The notes under the pieces are model-generated. The model worked only from the letters and a program-made list of their open reading frames with translations, was not told where the DNA came from and did not search any database. Shown piece after piece: positions 47,951 through 61,579 of a stretch of DNA of 64,000 bases (position 1 is the first letter of the stretch; each line of letters begins with the position of its first letter). The stretch is from Dromaius novaehollandiae (Eukaryota > Chordata > Aves > Casuariiformes > Dromaiidae), in assembly GCF_036370855.1 (NCBI RefSeq), contig NC_088113.1, forward strand, positions 21,906,501 through 21,970,500, in the 5' to 3' direction. A program made the position numbers and the translations under genes.

Positions 47951-50900
47951 CCGAAGGGGGACATCTCGAAGAGAAGCAGCAAGACCTGGGGATCCGGTGG
48001 TTCATTTTGGTCGTCGCCTGTGAGGCCAGCATGCAAGAGTAAGAGGAAGCTAGGAGCAGTCTCAAAAAGGTAATAGGTTTGAAAGGGAGACAGGCAAATC
48101 GAGGGCTGTCGTTCCTCCACGTAGTTAAAGACCGAGAGAGTTGTGGGTTAAGCGCATGCATACGAGGGTTTGCGAACAGTAACAATAACACTGAAGCGGA
48201 ATAAAAATAAGGTTTCGTGGAAGATGGCGTTAGGAAGGTATTAGGCGACGTGCCCGCCTGCCTAATAACCTAGCCCTAATTGCTGTGTGTAACGTTTCCA
48301 GACCGTTTACCCTGCAACGTATGGTGCAAAGTGCCATATTAAGACCTTTCCCTTAAGGAAAAGAAGAAGGAAAAAAAGAAAAAAAAGGGGGAAAAAGAAA
48401 ACAGGGTAAAGAGAAAAAGATCATGCATAAACCTAAGCGTTTCACTGGAAGTAAAACGCGAGTTTATCGCTTCCTTACAGATATGGAACCGAGGACAGCA
48501 AATGCTGACGAGGAGAAGAGACGGACGAGCGTTTGCTTGCGGTTAATACCGAAGGGACGGGATGAAACAAGGAAGCCAGAATGCAGCGGCCCCTCGATAT
48601 CACCAGGAACTGCTACAGGAGGAGGCGTTCTGGCACGGGTAACTAGGGTAAGTATCGCTGATGACCGTTAGCAGTTATTTCGGCCTCCCCGAGGCAGCGC
48701 TGAGGACTGAGTAACCCGTTCCTACCCTGTGGCTGCTGTTGCCTGTATCTGCCTTAGCTTTGCTTTGGCTGTTTCTGTTTTGTTTTGTTATCGTACGCAC
48801 AGCTACGGAAAGGAATAGATGTCATACTTACTTTTTTAGATTAATTGCCACGGCTGAAGTTGAAGAGACCAAGAAACGTAAGCCCCGAAGGGGCACATCT
48901 TGAAGAGAGGGGGCTAGGCCTAGCGATCCAGTTGTTCGTTTTGGTCGTCGCCTGTGAGGCCAGCATGCAAGAGTAAGAGGAAGCTAGGAGCAGTCTCAAA
49001 AAGGTAATAGGTTTGAAAGGGAGACAGGCAAATCGAGGGCTGTCATTCCTCCACGTAGTTAAAGACCGAGAGAGTTGTCGGTTAAGCGCATGCATACGAG
49101 GGTTTGCGAACAGTACCAATAACACTGAAGCGGAATAAAAATAAGGTTTCGTGGAAGATGGCGTTAGGAAGGTATTAGGCGACGTGCCCGCCTGCCTAAT
49201 AACCTAGCCCTAATTGCTGTGTGTAACGTTTCCAGACCGTTTACCCTGCAACGTATGGTGCAAAGTGCCGTATTAAGACCTTTCCCTTAAGGAAAAGAAG
49301 AAGGAAAAAAGGGGGAAAAAGAAAACAGGGTAAAGAGAAAAAGATCATGCATAAACCTAAGCGTTTCACTGGAAGTAAAACGCGAGTTTATCGCTTCCTT
49401 ACAGAGATGGAACCAAGGACAGCAAATGCTGACGAGGAGAAGAGACGGACGAGCGTTTGCTTGCGGTTAATACCGAAGGGACGGGATGAAACAAGGAAGC
49501 CAGAATGCAGCGGCCCCTCGATATCACCAGGAACTGCTACAGGAGGAGGCGTTCTGGCACGGGTAACTAGGGTAAGTATCGCTGATGACCGTTAGCAGTT
49601 ATTTCGGCCTCCCCGAGGCAGCGCTGAGGACTGAGTAACCCGTTCCTACCCTGTGGCTGCTGTTGCCTGTATCTGCCTTAGCTTTGCTTTGGCTGTTTCT
49701 GTTTTGTTTTGTTGTCGTACACGCAGCTACGGAAAGGAATAGATGTCATACTTACTTTTTTAGATTAATTGCCACGGCTGAAGTTGAAGAGACCAAGAAA
49801 CGTAAGCCCCGAAGGGGCACATCTTGAAGAGAGGGGGCTAGACCTAGCGATCCAGTTGTTCGTTTTGGTCGTCGCCTGTGAGGCCAGCATGCAAGAGTAA
49901 GAGGAAGCTAGGAGCAGTCTCAAAAAGGTAATAGGTTTGAAAGGGAGACAGGCAAATCGAGGGCTGTCATTCCTCCACGTAGTTAAAGACCGAGAGAGTT
50001 GTCGGTTAAGCGCATGCATACGAGGGTTTGCGAACAGTACCAATAACACTGAAGCGGAATAAAAATAAGGTTTCGTGGAAGATGGCGTTAGGAAGGTATT
50101 AGGCGACGTGCCCGCCTGCCTAATAACCTAGCCCTAATTGCTGTGTGTAACGTTTCCAGACCGTTTACCCTGCAACGTATGGTGCAAAGTGCCGTATTAA
50201 GACCTTTCCCTTAAGGAAAAGAAGAAGGAAAAAAGAAAAAAAAGGGGGAAAAAGAAAACAGGGTAAAGAGAAAAAGATCATGCATAAACCTAAGCGTTTC
50301 ACTGGAAGTAAAACGCGAGTTTATCGCTTCCTTACAGAGATGGAACCAAGGACAGCAAATGCTGACGAGGAGAAGAGACGGACGAGCGTTTGCTTGCGGT
50401 TAATACCGAAGGGACGGGATGAAACAAGGAAGCCAGAATGCAGCGGCCCCTCGATATCACCAGGAACTGCTACAGGAGGAGGCGTTCTGGCACGGGTAAC
50501 TAGGGTAAGTATCGCTGATGACCGTTAGCAGTTATTTCGGCCTCCCCGAGGCAGCGCTGAGGACTGAGTAACCCGTTCCTACCCTGTGGCTGCTGTTGCC
50601 TGTATCTGCCTTAGCTTTGCTTTGGCTGTTTCTGTTTTGTTTTGTTGTCGTACACGCAGCTACGGAAAGGAATAGATGTCATACTTACTTTTTTAGATTA
50701 ATTGCCACGGCTGAAGTTGAAGAGACCAAGAAACGTAAGCCCCGAAGGGGCACATCTTGAAGAGAGGGGGCTAGACCTAGCGATCCAGTTGTTCGTTTTG
50801 GTCGTCGCCTGTGAGGCCAGCATGCAAGAGTAAGAGGAAGCTAGGAGCAGTCTCAAAAAGGTAATAGGTTTGAAAGGGAGACAGGCAAATCGAGGGCTGT

Positions 50901-51506
50901 CATTCCTCCACGTAGTTAAAGACCGAGAGAGTTGTCGGTTAAGCGCATGCATACGAGGGTTTGCGAACAGTACCAATAACACTGAAGCGGAATAAAAATA
51001 AGGTTTCGTGGAAGATGGCGTTAGGAAGGTATTAGGCGACGTGCCCGCCTGCCTAATAACCTAGCCCTAATTGCTGTGTGTAACGTTTCCAGACCGTTTA
51101 CCCTGCAACGTATGGTGCAAAGTGCCGTATTAAGACCTTTCCCTTAAGGAAAAGAAGAAGGAAAAAAGAAAAAAAAGGGGGAAAAAGAAAACAGGGTAAA
51201 GAGAAAAAGATCATGCATAAACCTAAGCGTTTCACTGGAAGTAAAACGCGAGTTTATCGCTTCCTTACAGAGATGGAACCAAGGACAGCAAATGCTGACG
51301 AGGAGAAGAGACGGACGAGCGTTTGCTTGCGGTTAATACCGAAGGGACGGGATGAAACAAGGAAGCCAGAATGCAGCGGCCCCTCGATATCACCAGGAAC
51401 TGCTACAGGAGGAGGCGTTCTGGCACGGGTAACTAGGGTAAGTATCGCTAATGACCGTTAGCAGTTATTTCGGCCTCCCCGAGGCAGCGCTGAGGACTAA
51501 GTAACC
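47951..51506 (+). repeat. 924/933-bp subrepeat block, 4 copies, unit D
   Basis: Equivalent positions 48423, 49347, 50280 and 51213; one extra 933-bp copy compared with B, C and E. Confidence 0.95.
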
Positions 51507-52385
51507 TGAGGGGCTCTGGCCTGGGTTAGGGCAGAAGTGCAGGCAGGCGGGATCAGGCATTTTCCTCTCAGCTCTCCAAGCTGAATCCTAGCCCTGAAGG
51601 AAAAAGCACTGGGGGGAGGCTACTCGGACACCTGCCACGTCGAGGGCAGGGGCAGGAGCTGACCCTTCCCCGACGGACGGACGGACAGACAGACGCTGGT
51701 GCGGCGGTGACTCTTTGGATATCGTAGGTAAGGGGAGGCACGCTGGTGCCGAGCTCCAGGGCGGTTTGCCTGAACACGATGCCCGGGGCAGGAGGTTACG
51801 CATTGTGTCCGGGGCTGGGAGCTGGTCCCCGAGTCCCATGTACTTGGGAGTGCCTGCGCTTGCCAGGGAGCCCGGTGCTGTTCCCAGAGCTGCGGGGAAT
51901 TTCCCTTGCGTTGCCTGGACCCTCGGGGCTCTTGGGGGTGTTTCCCCTCATCGCAAGGGCAGCCAGAGCCCCTCCAGGGCTGCGTGAGGTCCCCGAACCG
52001 CTCCCGGATTTGCTTTTGGCACTCCGCAGTGTCGCTCGTGTGCCTGGGGCAGCCTGCAGGCGCCATCCTGTCAGCCGCGTTGAGCCCTGCGGCGTGCCTG
52101 GTGACCCCTCTGGTGTGCGCCAAGGCCCTTCCTCTGTATTTTGGTCTGCCCCAGAGCCCTGCACTTGCCCTCTGATGCCCTCAGGACCCCTCAGTTCACA
52201 TTCTGGGTTGCCCCCGAGCCCTCTGCGTGCCTTTCGGTGCGCCCCGTGGCCCCGTGTGTGTTTTGCGGCATGCCGCAGAGGTCTCTGTTTAGCTTTTTCT
52301 CCTGTCCTGGAGTTTTCTGGGTGCTTCTGGGTGTGCCCCAGGGCCCTCCTTTTGGTGCCCCCAGAGTCACTCTGTTTGCTCTATC

Positions 52386-52426
<41 letters not shown>

Positions 52427-53277
52427 CTTGACTTGTGTTGCACCCAGAGCTCTCGATTTGTTCTCTTGTGCTCCGCATACTCCCCTTTCCGCACTCTACA
52501 CCCCAGGCAGGGCTCTCCCTTCAGCTCTCAGCAAGCTGCTGTCAGGAGAGTGGGGGTGCCTCTGCTGCCCTGGCAGCCCCAGCTGTCCCTGAAGGGGCTG
52601 ATGGCCAGGCCCCCTGCCCAGTTCCTGCAGGCCCACAGCTGCGGGCCCTGGGGCTGGGATGAATGCCAGGGGGAGCTGGGTGGCAGGACAGGCCCCAGGT
52701 GGGGCTGATGGCAAGGGCAGGCCCACATTTGGGGGCTGGGGCCGCAGTTGGGGGGAGCTGGCGCTGGGGCAGGAGCTGGGCAGCGGAGCTGCCGCGGAGC
52801 ACGGCCCTTCGGGACCAGCCCGGCGGCCGCCCCGCGGAGGAGGTGAGCGGGGCCGGGGGAGGCGCACTGCAGGCTGCGGGTCCCGCATGTGCCGGGGGTC
52901 CCGGCGGCTGGGAGCGTCCCGGGGCCACGGAGGCGGGGGGAGGAAGGGGGTGCGCCGGGGCTGTGGTGCGGTTTACTGCGCGGTCGGAGGAGCGCGGGGG
53001 GGGGGGTCTCCTGTGTCAGCTCGGGAGCGTGTCGGGGAGCGGGGGGAGGAGGGTCGTGGAGGGGCGGGGGCAGTGTCGGAGCTGAGGCGGGGCCGGTCGC
53101 GGGGGTGTCGGGGGAGCCCCGGGCCGGTGGTGGGGCTGGCGGGGCCGCGCTCGGGGCTCTGCGGCCGTTTCCGGGGGGGACAGGGGGGAAGGGGAAGGGG
53201 GGCGGGACGGAAAGGAACGGAATGTGCCGAGGGTCAAAGGTGCCCCAGCGCTGCGGGTGGGGGGCGGGAGTTGGGGT

Positions 53278-53528
53278 GCGGGAATGCGGGGAGCCGTAGC
53301 TTTCGGCGCGGCATGCCGGGAGCAGTAGTCTTCCGGCACTGGGCTTCCGGTGGGGCCTGTTTGTTCTGAGCGCGGCATGCTGGGAGCGGTAGTCTTCCGG
53401 CACTGGGCTTCCGGGCGGCCATGTTGCTTGGCATGGCATGCCGGGAGCAGTAGTCTTCCGGCACTGGGCTTCCGGGCCGCCCTTTTCGCGTGCACGGTAT
53501 GCTGGGAGGTGTAGTCTTCTCAGGCGGG
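53278..53528. promoter_or_regulatory. ZNF143/ETS-like promoter cluster, unit D
   Basis: Same four modules. Confidence 0.75.
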
Positions 53529-53949
53529 GCTACTGGGTGACCATGCTGCGCCTCTCGAGGTGGCCCCGCGGGGGGGGCGGCGGCGGCGGCGGCAGGTCCC
53601 TGCCAGCGGGGTTCCCAGCAGGCGGCCGCGTGGCAGGCCAGGAGCTGTAGTGCCCGCTGGGTCTGTTCCTTACTGGACATGTGTCACTCACGCCTGAGTC
53701 CCCACAGGTCACGGGGGACAGTGGAATGCCCCTGTTTTTCCCCGGTACAGGGCAGGAAGTGTTTTCCATCTCCGATGGTGTTGCAAGACAACCTTGGAAG
53801 CTCAGAAAGAGTGTTCCTGCTGTTTAAACTAGGCAGATGAGGAGAACCCCCCCCCCCCATTTCCTGGGAGGAAATAATTCTTTAATCAAGGCCATGCTAG
53901 AAGTGCTAAAGCCTTAAAGAAATAGTAAATCAAAATGTTTTGTTTTCTA

Positions 53950-54346
53950 TGTAGACGTTGCCAATTTAGCAAAGGAATTCGAGGTATCCCCGAACTGAAC
54001 TGTCCTCATTATAATACAAGAAAATCACGCCCATAGGTCAGAAAGACCTGTGCCCGGGTGAAGACCCCTCCCCTGAGCATGCGTAGTTTTAAAATGGCGT
54101 GTAAGCAATATTAGAATTGTATGTAAATCACTAACCAACCGGTGTAAGAGGGAAAGTTGCAAACCTTGCAACTTGTATAAATGCTACTTGGAAAGCCGGG
54201 GCGGGGGGGGGGAGTTGCGCTTGATTTGTGGGGAAAACACCGAGCAGCCAGGCTTGCACAACTCTGAAATAAATAAGCAAATGTCTCTCCTGAGCGTGTC
54301 ATTATTGGCTTAGTGCACAGCGGGCAACGAATCCGCTTTTCGGACA
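53950..54346 (+). mobile_element. Solo LTR-like fossil, unit D
   Basis: Same element, 397 bp. Confidence 0.5.
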
Positions 54347-55931
54347 GCAGCGTGACCAGGCAGGGTTGTCCCCGGGGGCTGGGGCTGTCCCTCTTGGAAA
54401 TGGGGAGGGCGGGAAGAGTAGGAGGGGTGCTGCGGGCTCCTGGGGGTCGTAGCTTTGCTCAGGATTGGGGCCGGTTAGGCAGCTGCTGGGAGGAGTGGCG
54501 GTGCTGGGAGGGCACGGTGCGGAGCTGTCCTGCTGTGCAGCGCAAGGGAAAGTCGACCAGCACCGTTGCTGTCCGAGGACCCTGGAACAGCCCGAGAGAC
54601 CCTGGAACAGCCACCCCACGGACACCGTGTCACTGCCTCGCAAGGCCACCGCATGCAGGTACGTTTGACTACATCCGGCAGAAGAAATGTAAGCCGAAGG
54701 ATCAGGGCAAATAGCTGCTTGTCTAGGTTTGTTACCTAGCGACGCACTGGCAAAGCTTTTTATGAACACCCGTACTCGATCGAGTGCGTATTCATTCTGT
54801 GAATATTAATTACTGCCAGACCGCGTACGTCACTGATGCTTTAAAGCAAGTCCGTGGCGCTGGGGTAGCACGTGTAGTGGAGGCTAAATGCAATAATACC
54901 TCGTTTTGATGTTGTTCTCTTATACGAAAGCACTTGGAGCAGATTAAGACATTTCTCGTCCTATTTTGTTTATTGAGTGGACCCTGATACTGGGGAGAAG
55001 CTGCCGTGAAGCAGACCTAGTAGTCAGCTTCCTTAGAGAAGGCGTCTTGTCCTGTATTTGAGGGCTTCCGGTACGTTTTGACAGACAGTAGTGAGTGACG
55101 GGTTTCCTTTGGACCCCCCGGGGAGCAGAAAGTTCTGCCGGGAAGGCAAAATGTTTCTTGCGGCTGGGTTGGAAGAAGCTGGCTGCTGATGCAAGGCAGT
55201 GACAATTCTGGGGAGTCGCGGGAAGTTTTGAAAAGACGGTCGTTCCCTTTGCTAGAAGGCTATGCACTTCGGTTCCTAATAGCTGCAGTAATGAAGCCAG
55301 GTAAGCGTTCGGGAGGAGCCCAAGCCGTTTTTGTCTAGCGAGTATTTTGCAAGGGGGGCAGGAAAGCGCTGCGCCCTGCTCCTTGCTGCCCTCGCGTGTC
55401 TGAAAGGCGGCACTGCACGCGGGAGGGGGGCGCGCTCACGGCTGCCCTCGCGTGTCGACAAGGCAGCACTGCAGCCGCCGGCGGCCACCGCTGCGTACGG
55501 AGACCGTAGCGGGCAGCCGGCGCACACGTGCGCGCTGCCGGTCGCCGTGTTGGCCGCTACTCTGCGCTCTCTCGGGGACGGGTAAGCGCAGGGGCCGCGC
55601 TCGTGCCCCCTGCCCGGTGCTCACGGACCGGGAGCGCTTTTCCCGAGAGGGCTTTTCCTTCTCGGTGCTTCCTGGGGGCGCGGGGACGGGCAGTGCCGTC
55701 TCAGAGCTGCTCCGCGGCGCTCTCTCCCCGGGGCAGCCCCAGCGCCTGCTCGCTGAAGCCCGCCGCTCTCTCGGGCGCGGGCAGAGCAGCCTCGGGGCGC
55801 TCGCTGCTCGGCCTGAGCGCCGGGGTGGCGCGGCGGGCTGCGGTTGGCGCGCGGGAGCCGGCCGGCTGCAGCGCGGCGCTGCGACCACGCGAGGGTGGGG
55901 CCATTGCGGGTCTGGGCTGCCTCGCGCTGCC

Positions 55932-56264
55932 CTCCCCCCGCCCCTCGCGCTCCCCCCGCCCCTCGCGCTGCGCTCCCCCGCCCCTCGCGCTGCGCTCCCC
56001 CGCCCCTCGCGCTGCGCTCCCCCGCCCCTCGCGCTGCGCTCCCCCGCCCCTCGCGCTGCGCTCCCCCGCCCCTCGCGCTGCGCTCCCCCGCCCCTCGCGC
56101 TGCGCTCCCCCGCCCCTCGCGCTGCGCTCCCCCGCCCCTCGCGCTCCCCCCGCCCCTCGCGCTCCGCTCCCCCCGCCCCTCGCGCTCCGCTCCCCCCGCC
56201 CCTCGCGCTCCGCTCCCCCCGCCCCTCGCGCTCCCCCCGCCCCTCGCGCTCCCCCCGCCCCTCT
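55932..56264 (+). repeat. GC-box minisatellite, unit E (~16 copies)
   Basis: Expanded for the 22-bp form (CGCTGCGCT spacer) in its left half, unlike unit D, showing independent expansion. Confidence 0.9.
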
Positions 56265-56278
56265 CGCGCGGTCCTGGG

Positions 56279-56500
56279 CCGGCGCACGCGCGGTGCGGCG
56301 GCGCGAGCCCTGGGCGGCCGGCGCACGCGCGGTGCGGCGGCGCGAGCCCTGGGCGGCCGGCGCACGCGCGGTGCGGCGGCGCGAGCCCTGGGCGGCCGGC
56401 GCACGCGCGGTGCGGCGGCGCGAGCCCTGGGCGGCCGGCGCACGCGCGGTGCGGCGGCGCGAGCCCTGGGCGGCCGGCGCACGCGCGGTGCGGCGGCGGG
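56279..56500 (+). repeat. 39-bp NRF1-like minisatellite, unit E (5 copies)
   Basis: Five periods (GAGCCC 56305 to 56461) and six NRF1-like cores. Confidence 0.92.
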
Positions 56501-56512
56501 CAAGATGGCGGC
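56501..56512 (+). promoter_or_regulatory. YY1-type initiator element, unit E
   Basis: Identical CAAGATGGCGGC element in the same context. Confidence 0.7.
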
Positions 56513-58033
56513 GAGCAGGGCGGGTGTTTTGGCTGGACGGCGGCGGGCGAGGGCAGAGGCGGGCTGGAGTCGAGCATGTGGGGGCCGCGGTGAGGCGAGG
56601 TGAGGCGAGCGTGTGCCTTCGGGTGGCCGCGGGTGTCGGGCTGTGTCCTGCCAGCCGGGGCCGTCGCTGCGTGGAGGCGGCGGGGCTGGGGGAGGGGGGA
56701 GTCGGGCCGGGGGCCGCGCCGGGTCTGCGCGGCGCCGGGTCTGCCGGAGCGCGGCTCTGACTCTCCCTTTTGCGTGTGTCGCCTGTAGGGCCCCGGTTCC
56801 TCCCCAGCGCGGGCCGGGGCGTGCGCTCGCCCCTGCGGACTCAGCCTGGAGGAGTGTGTGTGGGGTGCCTGCGCGGGGGTCTGGATGTCTCTAGCAGCGG
56901 CACGGCAGCCTGATGCCTCCTCTCGTCTGGGACGCGGGGTCCTTGGGGAGTTCCCTGCTGCCTCCTCTGGCGTTCTCTGCGAGCTCATAGATCCCTCCAC
57001 CTCCTCTCCCCCCCCCCCCCCGCCCCGCTCCCCTGTCTGGTGGGGTGGGAGACCGGTGGCTGCTCCCGCCGAGCTGAGAGCCACGTAGGGCACCCCTATG
57101 TGCTCGCTACGCATCTGGGATGGCACCCCTGCCCTGAGGGCCCCGCAGAGTCCCACCCTTCCTGCAACCAGCCCCCCCAGAGCCATTAAACCACCCACAA
57201 ATCCTGCCCCAACACCCCCACAGGCCCCAAAACGCCTCCGAGCCCTGCCGCAATGTTGTCACTGACTCCAGACCTTCCCCTGCACTCTGTGCAAGGCCCC
57301 AAACATTCCTCAAACTGCTGCCAGACCCAGTGCCCGCAGCAGTGAGGCGTTCTAACAAAGATGGGGTGCGATGTGCGTCTCCGCCTCGACTCAGTCCCGC
57401 TTTAGAGAAACAGGAAGTTACAGCACTTCCTGGTGAAGAGTGTTGACGGGTGAATGTGCGGATGACAAAGAGACTTCTCTCTCTTTTCTTCTGAGCCGCC
57501 TCTCAGAAGCCTCTGTGTGTGCACGATGTGGCTGATCTGGGATAATCGTGCTGTGCGCAGTGCTTAAGGAGAACATTGCCCTAAAATGGAGGGCTAAGGA
57601 ATAGCCTAAGAAACCTAAAAGGCTCGGGAAGAGCCAAAGAGAACACCGATGGGCTCTGGGAAGCCCCAGTGATGCTAGCGAAAACAGCGTGGCTTTTAGG
57701 CACCTCCTCAGAGCAGCAGCAATGTCTCGCTCCAGCCTATGGGACAATGGGGACTCTTAATTACCGCCTTGAATTACCACAAGTGTTGCAAAAGCAGAAG
57801 GGACTAGGGAGCATGCAGAGCAGGTTATGGACTATATGTCAAGTTTAAACAAGCAACAAGCCCCTCTGCAAACAGAAACAGGTTTAGCCCTAAGTAATAG
57901 ACGAAGGTAGCTGTGAGTAACGTGAAGCGAAGCGGTGACGTCAGTCACCCCGAAAGCCTCGGAGAAGCGGTCTGAAAATCTGGTACCCTCGCGACCTCGG
58001 CAGTCTTTTTGGTTTGTTTGGCAGGGTAGCCCA

Positions 58034-60656
58034 CCGAAGGGGGACATCTCGAAGAGAAGCAGCAAGACCTGGGGATCCGGTGGTTCATTTTGGTCGTCGC
58101 CTGTGAGGCCAGCATGCAAGAGTAAGAGGAAGCTAGGAGCAGTCTCAAAAAGGTAATAGGTTTGAAAGGGAGACAGGCAAATCGAGGGCTGTCGTTCCTC
58201 CACGTAGTTAAAGACCGAGAGAGTTGTGGGTTAAGCGCATGCATACGAGGGTTTGCGAACAGTAACAATAACACTGAAGCGGAATAAAAATAAGGTTTCG
58301 TGGAAGATGGCGTTAGGAAGGTATTAGGCGACGTGCCCGCCTGCCTAATAACCTAGCCCTAATTGCTGTGTGTAACGTTTCCAGACCGTTTACCCTGCAA
58401 CGTATGGTGCAAAGTGCCATATTAAGACCTTTCCCTTAAGGAAAAGAAGAAGGAAAAAAAGAAAAAAAAGGGGGAAAAAGAAAACAGGGTAAAGAGAAAA
58501 AGATCATGCATAAACCTAAGCGTTTCACTGGAAGTAAAACGCGAGTTTATCGCTTCCTTACAGATATGGAACCGAGGACAGCAAATGCTGACGAAGAGAA
58601 GAGACGGACGAGCGTTTGCTTGCGGTTAATACCGAAGGGACGGGATGAAACAAGGAAGCCAGAATGCAGCGGCCCCTCGATATCACCAGGAACTGCTACA
58701 GGAGGAGGCGTTCTGGCACGGGTAACTAGGGTAAGTATCGCTAATGACCGTTAGCAGTTATTTCGGCCTCCCCGAGGCAGCGCTGAGGACTGAGTAACCC
58801 GTTCCTACCCTGTGGCTGCTGTTGCCTGTATCTGCCTTAGCTTTGCTTTGGCTGTTTCTGTTTTGTTTTGTTATCGTACGCACAGCTACGGAAAGGAATA
58901 GATGTCATACTTACTTTTTTAGATTAATTGCCACGGCTGAAGTTGAAGAGACCAAGAAACGTAAGCCCCGAAGGGGCACATCTTGAAGAGAGGGGGCTAG
59001 ACCTAGCGATCCAGTTGTTCGTTTTGGTCGTCGCCTGTGAGGCCAGCATGCAAGAGTAAGAGGAAGCTAGGAGCAGTCTCAAAAAGGTAATAGGTCTGAA
59101 AGGGAGACAGGCAAATCGAGGGCTGTCATTCCTCCACGTAGTTAAAGACCGAGAGAGTTGTCGGTTAAGCGCATGCATACGAGGGTTTGCGAACAGTACC
59201 AATAACACTGAAGCGGAATAAAAATAAGGTTTCGTGGAAGATGGCGTTAGGAAGGTATTAGGCGACGTGCCCGCCTGCCTAATAACCTAGCCCTAATTGC
59301 TGTGTGTAACGTTTCCAGACCGTTTACCCTGCAACGTATGGTGCAAAGTGCCGTATTAAGACCTTTCCCTTAAGGAAAAGAAGAAGGAAAAAAGGGGGAA
59401 AAAGAAAACAGGGTAAAGAGAAAAAGATCATGCATAAACCTAAGCGTTTCACTGGAAGTAAAACGCGAGTTTATCGCTTCCTTACAGAGATGGAACCAAG
59501 GACAGCAAATGCTGACGAGGAGAAGAGACGGACGAGCGTTTGCTTGCGGTTAATACCGAAGGGACGGGATGAAACAAGGAAGCCAGAATGCAGCGGCCCC
59601 TCGATATCACCAGGAACTGCTACAGGAGGAGGCGTTCTGGCACGGGTAACTAGGGTAAGTATCGCTGATGACCGTTAGCAGTTATTTCGGCCTCCCCGAG
59701 GCAGCGCTGAGGACTGAGTAACCCGTTCCTACCCTGTGGCTGCTGTTGCCTGTATCTGCCTTAGCTTTGCTTTGGCTGTTTCTGTTTTGTTTTGTTATCG
59801 TACACGCAGCTACGGAAAGGAATAGATGTCATACTTACTTTTTTAGATTAATTGCCACGGCTGAAGTTGAAGAGACCAAGAAACGTAAGCCCCGAAGGGG
59901 CACATCTTGAAGAGAGGGGGCTAGACCTAGCGATCCAGTTGTTCGTTTTGGTCGTCGCCTGTGAGGCCAGCATGCAAGAGTAAGAGGAAGCTAGGAGCAG
60001 TCTCAAAAAGGTAATAGGTTTGAAAGGGAGACAGGCAAATCGAGGGCTGTCATTCCTCCACGTAGTTAAAGACCGAGAGAGTTGTCGGTTAAGCGCATGC
60101 ATACGAGGGTTTGCGAACAGTACCAATAACACTGAAGCGGAATAAAAATAAGGTTTCGTGGAAGATGGCGTTAGGAAGGTATTAGGCGACGTGCCCGCCT
60201 GCCTAATAACCTAGCCCTAATTGCTGTGTGTAACGTTTCCAGACCGTTTACCCTGCAACGTATGGTGCAAAGTGCCGTATTAAGACCTTTCCCTTAAGGA
60301 AAAGAAGAAGGAAAAAAGAAAAAAAAGGGGGAAAAAGAAAACAGGGTAAAGAGAAAAAGATCATGCATAAACCTAAGCGTTTCACTGGAAGTAAAACGCG
60401 AGTTTATCGCTTCCTTACAGAGATGGAACCAAGGACAGCAAATGCTGACGAGGAGAAGAGACGGACGAGCGTTTGCTTGCGGTTAATACCGAAGGGACGG
60501 GATGAAACAAGGAAGCCAGAATGCAGCGGCCCCTCGATATCACCAGGAACTGCTACAGGAGGAGGCGTTCTGGCACGGGTAACTAGGGTAAGTATCGCTA
60601 ATGACCGTTAGCAGTTATTTCGGCCTCCCCGAGGCAGCGCTGAGGACTAAGTAACC
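58034..60656 (+). repeat. 924/933-bp subrepeat block, 3 copies, unit E
   Basis: Equivalent positions 58506, 59430 and 60363. Confidence 0.95.
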
Positions 60657-61535
60657 TGAGGGGCTCTGGCCTGGGTTAGGGCAGAAGTGCAGGCAGGCGG
60701 GATCAGGCATTTTCCTCTCAGCTCTCCAAGCTGAATCCTAGCCCTGAAGGAAAAAGCACTGGGGGGAGGCTACTCGGACACCTGCCACGTCGAGGGCAGG
60801 GGCAGGAGCTGACCCTTCCCCGACGGACGGACGGACAGACAGACGCTGGTGCGGCGGTGACTCTTTGGATATCGTAGGTAAGGGGAGGCACGCTGGTGCC
60901 GAGCTCCAGGGCGGTTTGCCTGAACACGATGCCCGGGGCAGGAGGTTACGCATTGTGTCCGGGGCTGGGAGCTGGTCCCCGAGTCCCATGTACTTGGGAG
61001 TGCCTGCGCTTGCCAGGGAGCCCGGTGCTGTTCCCAGAGCTGCGGGGAATTTCCCTTGCGTTGCCTGGACCCTCGGGGCTCTTGGGGGTGTTTCCCCTCA
61101 TCGCAAGGGCAGCCGGAGCCCCTCCAGGGCTGCGTGAGGTCCCCGAACCGCTCCCGGATTTGCTTTTGGCACTCCGCAGTGTCGCTCGTGTGCCTGGGGC
61201 AGCCTGCAGGCGCCATCCTGTCAGCCGCGTTGAGCCCTGCGGCGTGCCTGGTGACCCCTCTGGTGTGCGCCAAGGCCCTTCCTCTGTATTTTGGTCTGCC
61301 CCAGAGCCCTGCACTTGCCCTCTGATGCCCTCAGGACCCCTCAGTTCACATTCTGGGTTGCCCCCGAGCCCTCTGCGTGCCTTTCGGTGCGCCCCGTGGC
61401 CCCGTGTGTGTTTTGCGGCATGCCGCAGAGGTCTCTGTTTAGCTTTTTCTCCTGTCCTGGAGTTTTCTGGGTGCTTCTGGGTGTGCCCCAGGGCCCTCCT
61501 TTTGGTGCCCCCAGAGTCACTCTGTTTGCTCTATC

Positions 61536-61579
<44 letters not shown>

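Larger units (their letters stand above)
44471..54626 (+). repeat. Array unit D (10156 bp)
   Basis: The longest unit: four subrepeats, about 20 GC-box copies, five 39-bp copies, and an uninterrupted G run of 15 bases or so near 46600. Shares GGGCCC and CCATGAAG variants near 44824-44853 with unit A only. Confidence 0.96.
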
